From Branchiostoma floridae (taxonomy: Eukaryota > Chordata > Leptocardii > Amphioxiformes > Branchiostomatidae), in the NCBI RefSeq assembly GCF_000003815.2, contig NC_049993.1:12327189-12389188 (forward strand): a stretch of DNA of 62,000 nt, read 5' to 3'. This document shows positions 11,311 through 40,100 of this stretch, piece by piece (position 1 is the stretch's first letter; each line of letters starts with the position of its first letter). Below the pieces are notes generated by a model that saw nothing but the letters and a program-made list of their open reading frames with translations, was not told the origin of the DNA and did not search any database. Made by a program: the position numbers and the translations under genes.

Positions 11311-12444
11311 TGACAAAGAGTAGAAGTCCTTCGTGATAGATATTACCTGTCATACCTTACAGTCTGGTCTTACACAGGTAACAAAACTGTAAAGTTATGT
11401 AAGGCAGATTACTGTTTCTGTGAAACCACCAAACAACACATGTTTTGACTGAAGGAAATAGTCAAGAGCCCTGCAGTTTCTTGTTAGTGCAGTTGGACCA
11501 CCTGTTGGGTGCTTAAGATGTGTGCAAGGTGTTGACTGGGTCAGGTGTTCACCTCAAGTGGTATCAGAAGTATTCCTTAGACAGAAATGGAGCAGCAAGG
11601 ATCGTGGGAAGGGACTACGGTGTTTTTTAAGTCGAGAAGTACAACTGTAAATCTCGAAACGTTTACATTTTATTTTCACAGTTTTCTGAACATGGCAAAT
11701 ACACCTTTCTGATGTATTACAATATGCAGAGTTGTTCCATCTGCAAAAAACTCTGTGAAAGGAAATACATGTAGTATTCATTGAGTTTGCCAAGAAATCC
11801 TTTTAGAAAACCTGGAAATTAAAAACCTGTTGTTATACCCAAGGGACAAGAGTGACTATAATATAACATCAAATGGATTTCTCTTTTGCCTTGAACTAAG
11901 ATGGGTGATTATGTACTGTAGTCTTTTGTAAAAAAAATACGGTCATTAACTTGATTAAGAACTCTTTTCTGGGGGGAATTCTTAATTTGTTTGCAAAGAC
12001 GGAAGAGTGGATTTCTATCTTATTAGTAACTGAAATCTTTCTAATCAAATTGTATTATCGGACAAGAATACATGATATTACTCATGGTCTGTCATCAATA
12101 TTGTAACAGCATCTATGATAGTGTCTTCTATTGTCATTGTTTTGGCAACACATAATGTGCAGGAATGTGTCCAACAGCTGTCCTGTACATGTAGCTGCCA
12201 AAATGAAGGCAAAATCCCATCAAGGCTGCGTATTTTGATGAATAATTTATGCTAATAACATTGCATTATATAAGTAGAAAGTGTTGAATAGCTATTGGGG
12301 TCAGTGTACTCTTGTAAATATTTTTCTTTTTCTTCCATCATTTTCTGCAATATCATGCATTTGCATGGCTACCTTTTTTCCTTCTTCCAATGCCTATTTC
12401 ATTTATAGATAATACATTTATCAAATGTTTCAATTTTTCTCTAT

Positions 12445-13343
12445 CAGAGGCGGCGGCAGGAAATTTCGTCTGGGGGGGCGAACTTTTACTGACAGAATTT
12501 TGCGGCACACGCTTACGTAGCGCCGGAGGCGCGACCACCCTAGGGGGGTCCGGGGGCATGCTCCCCCGGGAAAATTTGAAATTTAGACCCTCTAAAACGG
12601 CATTTCATGCGTTTTGACGGGCAAATTTTGCTGCCAGAGTAAGCTAAGTTTGATGGCAATTCTGTTAGAAAGACACATGGTTTTAGCGAGGGCGATGCCC
12701 GCAAAATATTTTCAAGATTTCGAGTACCGAAGATGCGAGCTGTCGCAAGGTTGGTCTTTGGAAATTTCGAAATCTGCACCCTCTGAAACGACATTTTCTG
12801 TACTTTGAGGGACAAGTTTTGCTTGCAGACTATGCTAAATCTTATGCCATTTTTGTCAAAGAAAAAGATGTTTGAGGGCGATGACCTAAGCTACCACGCA
12901 CAAATTTTCACTATGTCGTTGTGAGCGCCGGCGTCATCACTAGGGAGGTCCGGAGAAAATCTTAAAATCTTGACCGTCTGAAACGTCATTTCCTGAATTT
13001 CAGTGGCACATTCTGCTTGTAAACTAAGCTAAGTACGATAGTACAATTTCTATTGGTTTAAAAGATTTTTCAAAGCAACGCTCCCGCAACATATTGTCCT
13101 GCGTCGAAGACGCAGTCGTCACAAGGGAGGTCTGGCAAAATTTTGAAATCGGGACTCTCTGAAACGCCATTTCTTGCATTTCAGGGGTAAATTATGCTGT
13201 TAGACTAGCTTGATTTTATGAAATTTCCATCATCAAAAAAATACACAAGGTTTCAGCTTGATTTTTTGGGGGGGCGCCGCCCCCCCAACATATTTTCCGG
13301 GGGGGCAGCCGCCCCCCCTGCCCCCCCGGTGCCGCCGCCACTG
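12445..13343. mobile_element. Non-autonomous DNA transposon with four ~190-bp internal repeats
   Basis: The termini are CAGAGGCGGCGGCA at 12445 and the complement of CAGTGGCGGCGGCA ending at 13343, one mismatch between them. They are flanked by direct repeats tctat at 12440-12444 and 13344-13348. The interior is four tandem diverged units; the anchor ct(g/a)aaa lies at 12592, 12783, 12978 and 13159. The same unit occurs twice in the element at 8144-8699. G/C-rich short palindromes sit inside both ends. The CAG...CTG ends are hAT-like, but the apparent 5-bp target duplication is shorter than the usual 8 bp. No coding capacity. Confidence 0.85.
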
Positions 13344-15056
13344 TCTATCATTAAGTTTTCCTATATGCCATCCCCACCCTAAGGCCTTAATGATGTGCAA
13401 CAACTTTGTTTATCTAAAGGATTTGGAAGCTCGTCATAAAACTGGCGGTGGGATTATCTGTAGTGAATTGTTTGCTGCAGGTGCACAGTTTGAAGCATTG
13501 TTAAAGGCTTAAGGTAGGTAATGAGTAACTAAGTCAGTCGCACTTGGTGCAAAGCAAATTTACACAGAGACAAGGTTGGTAGCACCTGTACCAGCTCACC
13601 TGGTGGAATGTCCGCCAGGGCACATCTTAAGGGGCGTTGTTGGGGACATACCTTAAGAGTCACCTTGAGAAGGAAGCCTTGTCCTCTTGATAGTCCCCAA
13701 GGAGCAATTGAAGCACTTAACACAAGTGATAGGTAATATAGGGTTTTAAATTGGCAGGTAGAGTGTGGAGTGTGAAGTTTTTTTTTCAACAAGGAAATGG
13801 GCTCTGAACACATTTGCATCATCTCTTCAATCTTGTCTTTTAGAAAAGGGTTTTATTTTCTGTCTGTGGTATAAAACCTCTTTTTCACGTGTGAATGCAG
13901 CCTGATTCACTTGCGTAATATATACTTACAATGTTATATTACCGGTATTTTCTTTTAACAATGTCTTCACTGTTTTCAAAATGAAAGGCCCTACGGAGAG
14001 TGTCACGTAATCATCACGTATCTCAGCAAGATGACGTAGGAAAAGATGCTGTTATTTGTTCGGCAAAGCTTCTAATCCAATGCTGGTCTGAGCAAACACA
14101 GGAACTAAGGATTTCTCCCTTTGTAACAAAATAGGATTGGGATTTTCATACCAACATGTGGGATATAACAGGTGACAGGTGCAACATATGTTAGGTGAAT
14201 CTTCTCCACACCTTTGGAGTTTCAATGAAAAGACTTTCTCCATTTCTTTTGCCCTCAGGCCATTTAGCTGTGTGAAACTACAAGCATAACAGCAGTGGGC
14301 TAGTCCGCTGGTGCACCAAATGAAAGCAAAGAAATCTGTCCTGTTTAGAAGGATGGAAAGTTGTGGTAAGAGAAATTCATCCCAGGGAATTGTTCCAGGT
14401 CGTAGAGATGGGTTAGAGCCAAATGAAAAAGTAACGCGTACTGAGCACTGCCCTTTCAATCATAGAGTGTTGGTGCTGGGTCAGTAGCATGCTACAGTTA
14501 CTGGAGCAGAGAAACCAATTTGGGGCAGAGAAAGTCACCCATGGCCTGAATACAGCCACATCCTACCAGGCTTACTTGTAATTTCCTTCACGTCTACGAG
14601 CGTGGTAATTGAAATCTGTACCTCAGCTTTTCCGCCAGACGAGTGTTTTGGCGACAAATTTTTTTTTAGTAGACGCCTTCAAATATGTCTACAGGCGCCA
14701 AATATATTTTTGTCAGAACATCGACGCCAACACTTTCAAAACCATGTACAACTACGAGTTGCATAAAAACTATGTCTGCAATGTAAATTTCCTTGGTTTT
14801 AACTAATCAAGTTTAAATTTGCCACTGAGAATGTTGAAAACATCATTTCAGAAGTTTAGAATTCCTAAAGGACCCTCAAGATTTTTATTACCTTCATTGC
14901 TTGCAAAGTAATATACACATGGTAAGGTTAAGGAAAATACAGTGACAAACCTCTATTTATTTTTCCGAAAGAATGCAAAAGTTGTTGCATAGACCTACTT
15001 GAACTTTTGACTATTCAAAATCATGTTGTTTTTGTTTCACACAAAGAATGATGTTG

Positions 15057-15171
15057 ATTTTACTTGTGTAGGAAAGTATCATACTCGTGTCTTGTGATTT
15101 GGCCAGGCATCCCATTTTACTTGTGTAGGAAAGTATCATTTTGTGTCTTGTGATTTGGCCAGGCATCCCGG
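15057..15171. repeat. Tandem duplication, ~57-bp unit
   Basis: Two near-identical copies of a segment running from ttttacttgtgtaggaaagt to ggccaggcatccc, directly adjacent. The copies are almost unmutated, so the duplication is recent. Confidence 0.85.
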
Positions 15172-16378
15172 ATTGTCACATCAAAAGGGTCTCCACACGG
15201 TCACATAGCGGTCTGAGAAGGAAGGAAAAGATTGGGATTGTCTTTGTTCAGTTGCCAAGAATGAAGTCATGCCCCCGAGCTCAACTTGGCTCTAGCTGAA
15301 AGGGAGTTTAGTAAACAGTCATTCCTTAAATTTGTAGGGATGATCTGAATCTTAATCTAAATCTTTAAGGAAGGCATTTGATGAGTCTTAGGGGTGAAAG
15401 ATGAAGATAGCATTGGGATTTGTCTCCTAGAAATGGTCATATTGTCATATGATGAATGTTTTATCATATATAAAATGTACAAATTGAAAGAGTGGTATGG
15501 ACTACATTGTATGATATTGATAGATCTTTATACACATTGTATGTCCAGCAGTTGTCTTAAATGTTGAAACTGCTGTATCTTTCTGCATTATGTCACAAGA
15601 GAATCTCAAGTCTTGCATAAATGTTTCATATGTTTATATTGCTAAAGTTCTAAGGTGCATAAAATTTTCACATGAAAGTGTCATAAATCAAATATGAAAT
15701 GTTTAAGCACTTAAGATTATCATGTTCAGGGCATTGGAACCAAGCAACATTAAACATGTAGCTTCTGGTGAAATATACTCCAATTTGCAGGGCTGGCTCT
15801 CTGCCATGTCTGGTGAAGCTACATATATATCTGAGGTGCCTCAGGGGTACTGTAGAATCGTGAGATTGGTATTGAACTGCACGGCAGTTGCAGATTGCAG
15901 AGGTATATCTGTGTAGACATGGGGATAGATCTAAGTCTGTCATGCTCTTTGAAAATGAAAGGTCCTTTTGGAATAGAAAGCCAAGTGTCTCTGGTTGTTT
16001 CTTTTCAAGGGTGTGTGCAAGCTTCCTCCTCTTCCTAAGTTACATTTTGACATTTCACCTTTGCTGGTAGCTTGCAATAACCTATTTTGTTGAGCATCCA
16101 GCGATTTAAAGTTGCTTACTTTCCCTGTATTTGTTTTCTTTGTTGTCAGTAGACATTGCTCTAGAACTATCTGGTCACCCTGTCGCACTTCCGTTTGTTG
16201 ACAAACATGTCCCTGTGACTACTTTATAGTCTGTCACGAGCTACAATCTACGTTCTCTCAGAGTCAGAGGAAGCCCTCCGTTTGTCTGGGAGGAAGTATC
16301 CAATCTGTCTGTTTGTCTGTGTGGGTTCTACCACTGTTATGGTACACAGGTGTCTGCCATATTGTCGCTAAATCCACA

Positions 16379-16564
16379 GACCCTATTCACGGATTCCATT
16401 GCTTGCTGGGAGATGCAAGGCATTGTGGGTAACCCAGGGAGGCAAGAAAATCATGGTATTGCAATATACAGACAGGTATTGTCATAGTGATCATGCTGTT
16501 TTCTACCCTCTTTACCCATAGTGCCCTGCATCTCCCATCATGCAGTTGGAACACTGAAAAGGTC
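16379..16564. mobile_element. Palindromic MITE (CTGGGAGATGCA family), copy 1
   Basis: The left arm contains tgctgggagatgcaaggcat and tgtgggtaa; the right arm contains ttaccca and gccctgcatctccca in inverted order. The outer ends gaccctattca and tgaaaaggtc extend the pairing. A second family member lies at about 17629-17757. Boundaries are approximate and no target duplication was established. Confidence 0.65.
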
Positions 16565-17468
16565 AATTACAAATGTTATTTGTGCCCTTGGATTTGACAT
16601 TGAAGAAATGCTTGCTACTCTTATTACCCCACAAAAATGATATTGGGACTACCTAGAAAATGGCCTTGGAATGGCTCCTCTGTTATCATGTCTACCTAAA
16701 CCCAATATCAAGGTTGTCAAGATTTTTAATGTAACTTTAATATTAGTCCAATCTAGCCTTGTACAATGCCTATGGGACAACAAGCCCTGACAGATATGGA
16801 TGGTCCTGTCTACTAATTTGATTGAGACGGTCAGATTTAGTCAGTAAAACCACTTTTACCTGTCAGTGTTCTATGCCGCTATCACAGTTGGGGTGTATGA
16901 AATATGCAATCAATATGTGTGCCCCCTATGTATAATTGATTAGTGTGACATCAAAAGACCTTTGGATGTTGATAGCTGATTTAATGCACAGTGGTCAGAG
17001 GATTTTTCACCAGGGATGGACCATTAAAAACCATGGGGTGTGTTAGAATGATAGTCAGGAAATTTTGTTTAAGATATGATGAATACTGTTTTTAGCCATC
17101 ATCTTGTAAGTTGCAATAGTGTTACAGTGCATAATTTCTTTTTTTGCATGTGAATATTTATGTGCAAGCCTTTGTAAACATTGTAGTTTATCATTGAATT
17201 TTAGTTAAAGTAAATGACATATTCATTTTGTTCAACAGCTAAAATTACTTTCAGATGGATTTTTAAAATGAACTCTTATTTTATAGATATATATTGATTG
17301 TTCAAAACCTAAAGTTACCTTCAGGTCGTAGAGATATGTACCCAATGAAAGTTCCTGAACTAGTTGAACTAAAAATTCCAATACAAAAATTGGAAAAGTT
17401 GTTGTTGTATTGCGCTAAGGAAATTTTTGTTGTTTCACACTAATGAAAGTTGTTGTTGTTTTGCACAG

Positions 17469-32938
<15,470 letters not shown>

Positions 32939-35907
32939 ACAAGGTAAAGCAAGGGAAGAAGACTTTGATAATACCAGTCCCCATAGGGTTGCAGTTGTAG
33001 AGACTCCTGCAAGGTGGTGCTGCTGACTGGTGGAACAGTGTACTGTACAGGGTATGATGATAAAACCCACAACTCAAAGGTTATTAGGAGGTCTGGCTTT
33101 GAAGAAAAAGCAACTGTTCATGGCTGTGCCATGTAACTTGTGAAAGCAGTCAGAAGTTAGAGGTACATTGAATATACCCTGCTTGACTGTGATTACTGAA
33201 CAATAGTCTGGAATGGAGAAAGATGCGATAGAAGTGTTAAAGGAAACTCTGTGGCAAGAAGTTTTGAAGCAATAAAAGAAACATCAGAGGAGCAGCTAGG
33301 TACTTATAGCAGAAAGCCAGATCTCTCAAGTGAGCAAGACTTGTATGATATTAGGAATAAACTTACCTTCAAAAGGTTTAGTATGCTTGCTGTATATTTT
33401 GTTCCAATATGTGCATATTTGCTTTGCTTGTAATTTTTCTCAGCTGAAAGAGACAAAAATATCACAAGTTCTGTTGCAATATTGTTGGATAATATGACAG
33501 CCCTTTTTCCTGTCTAAAGCTTATACATAACTGTTGTTTATACCAAAGACTGGCTTGTATGATATGATTTAAATTATACTTGCATTGATGCTATTGATAA
33601 CTTATGTCAGTGTATCCATATGAATAGAAATGAATTTCGGATGTTGACGTTACAAGGATGATTATTTTGAGCATTAAGTTAAATGACTCTATTGTTAAAT
33701 GTTGCACTGTCTGGTCACACGATGCACGGTAGGAATTATTTATTCAGATAATATTTCATGGATGATGATGTTCTGAAGGGTAACTGTACATTATGAATAA
33801 TATGATGTGATTTTGTAGTGATAGTTTTGACTTCAAATACCAGTATCAAAGATCAACCCTTATTTATTTCTTTCTATATGTGAGCCAGTTTCTGGGGCCA
33901 CTGTACTCAATACTATTACTAGGTGTACTTAAGCTTCTTTGAAATGTCATAGGGTGAAAAAATGCTGGATACCATGGGCTGATTTTGTCAACTGCAAAAC
34001 AATTGGAAAAGCAGTTTAATTTGGTGCTTGATTTTTTTTTCATCTCTGAAGTACAGTTACCCTTTTTCTTCGATGAATGAGTTCAGGTAAAATGTATGAT
34101 TTGCGCCATTAATTTTGACTTCTTTGTTAAACATGATATAGTCTTGCTTGTTATCAAATTTGTTTGAAACATCCCATGCATTGTTATTGGGAAAGTTTAT
34201 TTGAAGATGGAGAATTGTATTTTGTTGCCATGTTGCAAACTTATCCAGTCATGCTGACCTGATCATGACTAGCAGGTACACGTAGTCACGAAAATGTCTC
34301 CGCCCCTGTGGTGTCGCCAAAAACCATTGTTTATTGTTGAAATTTATTTGCCTTTTTGGTTTCAGTTGCACCTCTTACCAATCTGTTGAAGAATGCCATT
34401 TAGTCACGTGTATCAATCAAATACGAAAGTTTATTTTCCAGATCAACTGAGCTATAAATTTTCCTGATCTACTATTTGTGATTCCAAACAGTTTGCCCGG
34501 ACTTAATGACTTAAAACAGTTCACTATCACTGGCATTGATGCTACAATAAGTTGGTTCACTGTTTGAACTGCACATGCTCAGTGCAATGCAATGTGGGTA
34601 ATGAATATGTCAAAGTTGAAAGCCCCTGAAACATAAACAAAACAATCTGGATGCACATCAAGCATGGTCTAGACAAGAACTTTGCAAGGTTTGGGCCTTC
34701 ACCTTTGCCATTGCACATGCATGTGCACTTCAAACTGTGGACTGGCTTATAAGTTATCACCTGCAAAGTTTGACTGTGAATGTATTCAGAGGACAGACAT
34801 ATCACAAAAAGTTACCTGCCACAACTAGAGCCTGACAACTAGTATAGTTGTTGGAGAAGAGGAAAGAAAGCATATCCCTTTTGCTGCTGTACTTAAAAAT
34901 AGTAGCCTTTTCAAGTCTTGGCGGTTTCTAAGAAATATTGTATGGTGATGGAATATTTCCATCACTACACAAGGATGTGCCAAACTTTTCACAATGAATT
35001 TTTCCTGGACATCCTTTTCTTCTTCCTTCCTTCATTTCTATTTGGTGGAATTTTAACCTAATTCTTGCCCTTTTTCTCAATATCTTACAATACCTCAGAT
35101 TTGTTTTGAAATAATAAAAAGTACAGGTTTCCCATATCAACCTCATTGTATTCAATCTAGGAATGTTCAATGACATTTCTAGCACAGCTTTTAACATGTT
35201 TCTAATACCTGAAGAAAAGTGGCATAGAAAATGTCTCAATATGAAACTGTGTAATAAAAGACAGCATTATTATCACCCATGTTGGGTCTACCACACTCAT
35301 TACACAACCTATTTGCAAATGGTTACAAATACATAATCATCCAATTAAAAGAAGAAAAAACATTGGTGAGAATGTTCTAAACATGTTGACTGTGGTAGGA
35401 AGTTGTGCTTTATACTGTTCTTTCCCATGCATTGATATCTGGGAACATATCTAACACTTTCACCATGTGATGTCCCAACAGCAAATCACTTGTACATACT
35501 ACCAGTAAACTAATCTCCAAGCAGATGATGGGTAGGATAAACCTTCACGTTTTCTATCTCTCAACATCTGCTTTCAGATTACGTCAACCATACATACAAA
35601 GGTGCCCATGATTCGATGTCTTAACTATTGTACTCGGTGATGTAAACGTTGACTTATCCAAGAAGTGTTACGACAGTAGAGAACAACATACAGAACTCCA
35701 AGGCTAGACATACCGTAATATTACACTAGACGTCAGTGTTACCTACAAGGATGAAATACAGTCATGGGGGTGTCACAGACACTGTATGTTGTGATGTAAT
35801 CATCAAGCAAAATTGCTGTGAATAAGAAATCGAGCTATTCTTCACTTACTGTTGTCTCATTCTCCTAACCAGAGTCTTGCCCCTGGTTTAAACAATATAC
35901 CTTGCTG

Positions 35908-36063
35908 TGCTAAACTTGGCTGAGGTTTCCAGTTTTGTGGGTGTGGCCTCTGACTAACTGTCAGCCAATCAGAGGAGCAGCTTCACCCAAAGAAAAGGCA
36001 GTTCTATGATTGGCTGACAACTGGTTAGAGGCCAAGCCCAAAAAACCTCAGCCCAGTTTAGCA
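35908..36063. mobile_element. Palindromic MITE with ~60-bp arms
   Basis: Outer ends tgctaaact and agtttagca pair, then ggctgaggtt/aacctcagcc, then gtggcctct/agaggcc and gtcagccaatca/tgattggctgac. The whole 156 bp folds nearly end to end. CCAAT boxes lie in the arms. No target duplication was identified. Confidence 0.75.
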
Positions 36064-36894
36064 GAGCCCTCTGAAGATTTATTTTATGGGCCACAGGCAA
36101 GGCGATATTGCCTTTTGCACGTATATTGAGGCAGAGAAAAAATAGGAACTTCATACAGTCATACCGTACTTACTTGAAATTAAGGGGAACATACATGTCT
36201 GAGACACCCCCTTTGTTCTTTGTGCCTGTTGATCATGAAAAAAAGACTTTCTTTGATACTTTGTGGCTGATGTACTATTTATTCAATGTAAGATAATAAT
36301 TTTATTTTTGTAAGATTGTACACAGGGAACATGACTGTATGGTAGGAAGACTTGTATCATACACAATAAAGTAACCAAGACTTGAAAAATCACGAACTGC
36401 TTTATGGTTTTTAATGAAGTGATTACTGATACATGTATATTGACACTGAAGTCTGGGTGTGTATGTCAGTGATTGTGTGCAATATGTGTTTGTTTCTGTG
36501 TGCATGTATCTTTGTGTGTGTGTGTGCTTGTTGAAATGGTGTTATTGGATTTACTAAGAATCTAATGGTAGCTTTCAATGATAGGTACATGTTGGTTGTT
36601 ATGCTATTTCAAATCAAAAGTATTTTTTCCAATTCTGACATCTGCATAGAGCCCTTTATATATGTCACATAGCAATCTATGTCGATGAAGGTTAGACAAA
36701 TAAAACTACAACAGATAATAAAAGCACATCAATCTAACGTTACAACATTTTACAGACTAAGACAGTAGGGATCACACCTTGTATAATATATACAAACAGT
36801 TCTAAGCAACTTTCGAAATTCAAATCGGTACTTCAGTCACTCTAGAAATCATAAACGCACAAAATCATACGTTGTATATGGAAGAGGCCTTACT

Positions 36895-37114
36895 TACTGT
36901 ATATTCATTTACTTTGAAATTCGCGGTGGTTTTATTTTAATAGGGTAGCAGGAAAACTGAGGTCTTCACTCACAGTATTTCAAAATTTGTGGCCGAAATG
37001 ATTCTGTAGTACAGTCATCATACATGGGAGACATGTCCGCAATGTCATGAATTCGTGATGGAGAGTTCACCCTGAAAATGAGCCCACCGCAAAAAAATGT
37101 TAAAATTTACAGTA
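36895..37114. mobile_element. Palindromic MITE (TACTGTAAAT family), diverged copy
   Basis: Starts tactgtatattcattta and ends atttacagta. It contains the ttcgcggtggttttat phrase near the left end and caccgcaaa near the right. It lies just 3' of the epoxide hydrolase stop, so it probably forms part of that gene's 3' UTR. Confidence 0.75.
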
Positions 37115-37157
37115 TACAGACCATTTTCAAACATACAACTACTGTAGCAAGGAAGGT

Positions 37158-40100
37158 TCAATTAGATGGCTGTAAGAACTCCCTCATGTAGGTGTTGACC
37201 ACTGCTGGGTTGTCCTGCTGGACCCAGTGACTCGCGCCCTCTACAACCCTGAAGGTCATGTTCGGTGCCAGCTGACGGCTCATCTCTCCCATCCCGACAT
37301 CCAGCGCTCCGTCCATCTCTCCCCAAATCAGCAGGCACGGTACGGTCACCTTAAAGTTAAACATCATGTCGATAGAGAACAAGACATAGGTGTCATAACA
37401 ATGCCCTGTATGTGAACTACATTGTACTGTTACATGTGTTCAGTTAAGTCCTTGTATGTTGTTCTTTTGCCTTAGATCTCAAGTTGTGAATTAGCAATAA
37501 AATGGTACTGCACATGATTGCAAACATACAAACTCTTAAAATTCCATCTTGATCTTCGTTCTAATAGATAAGCAAAAATATGAGGATTTACTCATTTTGA
37601 CATATCTTGAGTTATCATTTTGTAAGAAAAAGGGACAGAAAATATGATTGTACTGTACAAGAAAACCGTGAGAACCACAAGTTACACTTATATATTTTCA
37701 TATCATTTTAAGCAGTATGTTTGATGCTACAAGTGCCACTAATGCCCATTAATCATAAACAGCAAACATACCTTATCTGTTCCATGCATGTCCACGAGAG
37801 GAATAGTCCCAAAATTGGCTCGCAGATAGTTGAATGGTCCCGTGACAGCCATTGGGTTTGGTTTGGAAAAGAAATACTTGTAGGCCTGGGAAAACAAGAA
37901 GTATATTTTCAAGGAGTTGAACCATTTTACATGGTATATTTTGACAACATGTACTTTGTCAACCGCCACTTTTTACATTGAAACTACATGTTGTGTATGG
38001 AATATCAGTAAATGTGTTGCAGAGGGGACAAGTTGTACCTTGTAGTCTTCATCAGTAATGGCATCAGGAGTTTTACAGCCCATACGTCTGCCTCTCAATG
38101 ATGCGTACAATCCGCCATAGTCAAAGGACTGCAAAGGGAGGATGAGAAAGTGAACTTGGCATCGTCACTGATTCTGATTCACCGGAAGATGACATCTAAG
38201 ATTTGTCATTGTTTAACGTTACCTGTTGAAATGTCAAGGTGATTTAAACCCAAATGGAGGCTGTTTCAAGGACAGGTGTAGTTTAATGTATGGTCATTAA
38301 TCCTTCTAGTATGGGTTAACTGAAAATGCTGGGCTGTCCACCAGACTACCTACCAGGTAAGGCTGACTACCAGGCCAGGCTACCAGGTCAGTCTGCCAGA
38401 AGAACCCTTTTTAGACCCCCCCATTTTCTGTAAACCCTGTAGGTGCCAATGCCAATCGGAATGGTATCAAATCATTTGTAAACACATCTGAAAACTTAAA
38501 TGCTAGAATTCCATCTACTTTGCTCATTGGTACAGACCTCAGTAATCATGGGTAAAACTAACCTTGAAGACCAGTTCAGGCAGGAAGGGCAGCTGGAAGA
38601 AGAACTGGAACCAAGACTTGAGGAACTGTCTGGGGTGAGAGGAGACGTACTTCATGAAGACCCCAGGGTGAGGACAGCTCATCACAACCAGTCTGTCCAC
38701 CATGTCGGGGTATTCCATCGCCAGGTACCATGCTACAGCACCACCCCAGTCATGGCCGACCAGTACGCAGGAACTGTGGGAAAATCTTTAAGATCTTTAT
38801 TCCAGCAAACTGTTACAATTCCACTGTCTTACAAGATCATAGAAGATTTAGTTACAGTAAATAATTCTACAGGACCTGCCCAGTTCAGATCCCTAATGTA
38901 GGCCCAAATGGTGTGCCCTTGGGAAAGACACATTTCACAAATTTTCTCTCCAAGGATCCTACTCAAATGAAAATGACTTAAATAACTAAACTTGATTAGG
39001 CTTGAATTGACTAATTAGCATAAAGCCCCTGTCAGTGGCACGCCTCACTGTCAGACCACGGACTCCCAACCTTCTTCAGACCATGGTTGGGAGATTTTTA
39101 AAAAGTCAAAGTTGATGAAATCAGAGGTGTAAACTGAACCTTAGCTAGAATTGATGGATTCCAAGCTACCCCCGTTACTCCCAATCCAACACCAACTTTG
39201 GTTGGTTTGGGAGCAAAGCTTATCCCCCCAGATTGTGAAGTGAGGTCCCATTTTTAAGGAGAACCACACCTAAAACGACTGAACATCAAGATGGCCAGTC
39301 AGATATTGAAGATCATCTTCAAGACGCCAATCTTTTTATATTAATTATATTACACATAATTATGATATGTAATTCAGGTGTTTGGACTCACGTGTTAAAA
39401 GTCTCAATGACTTCTCGAATGTCCTCCACCAAGTATTCCAGACGATACGCACTACGCCCCGCAGGTTTCTCGCTCTCCCCGTATCCCCGCATGTCCACAG
39501 CAACCACCTGGTAATCCTTCTTAAACTCTCTCAGCTGATGACGCCACGAGTACCTTCACAATACAATTGTACAACATTGTCAGACTGTGCACTTCGGAAA
39601 GACCAAATCTCAGAATTAAGTCCAGCATACATGTATGAATACCACTTCATGTTTTTTTAGAGAAATAGAATCAAATTGAATGCGCTCTTATCCTTAATAA
39701 TTTGATACAGCTATGACATTAAATGAAGATACTCAAAGTTAAAATGGTTGCAGATATCTTGAAGAATTGGAAAAGGGTTTAGTGAAGGTTTGATACTAGA
39801 AGCATAAAAGCTCCTTGATAGAAGTAGTCAAATGGGTCTATAAAAATATGGTGACCACCCTACAGACTTGAAGATAATGCCATGGTCACCATTGGCAGTA
39901 AAGGACACACTGGTACATGTAGCCTGGCCTTTTGAAAGGCATCATAAATACTGCAGGAAAATCTAAATCTAAGGGATCACCAAAATGTGGTCACATTGAC
40001 TAGGTGGTCTTTACTTAGATTTGGTCACTACCGGTAGTACAAGTTTGTACAAAGAAATTGTATTACAGAGAAGGGCCTCAGGGGAGCAAAACTCCTGACT

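Larger units (their letters stand above)
2041..17468. other. Long region without recognisable host exons
   Basis: No stretch in either strand reads as a known protein domain. ORFs are short, compositionally random and lack splice-linked continuity. The region holds the microsatellites, hairpin, SINE fragments and DNA transposons listed separately. The kinase gene downstream must have at least one 5' exon carrying its glycine-rich loop; I looked for it here on the plus strand and did not find it, so this may be intron or spacer. Candidate promoter elements cannot be told from background. Confidence 0.5.
32939..37157. other. Kinase 3' region and convergent intergenic spacer
   Basis: AT-rich sequence between the kinase stop and the epoxide hydrolase stop, both genes pointing inwards. 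Several AATAAA hexamers occur on the plus strand, for example 33271-33276 and near 36364; which one ends the kinase mRNA cannot be decided. On the minus strand AATAAA at 36937-36932, inside a MITE, is a candidate signal for the hydrolase. The spacer also holds two palindromic MITEs listed separately and a short GT run at 36512-36527. No coding exon was seen. Confidence 0.5.

Noticed and set aside
14052-14459. Minus-strand ORF of 135 aa, Cys-rich in part
   Set aside because: No recognisable domain, no splice partners and no tandem Cys/His spacing; length is within chance for this window.
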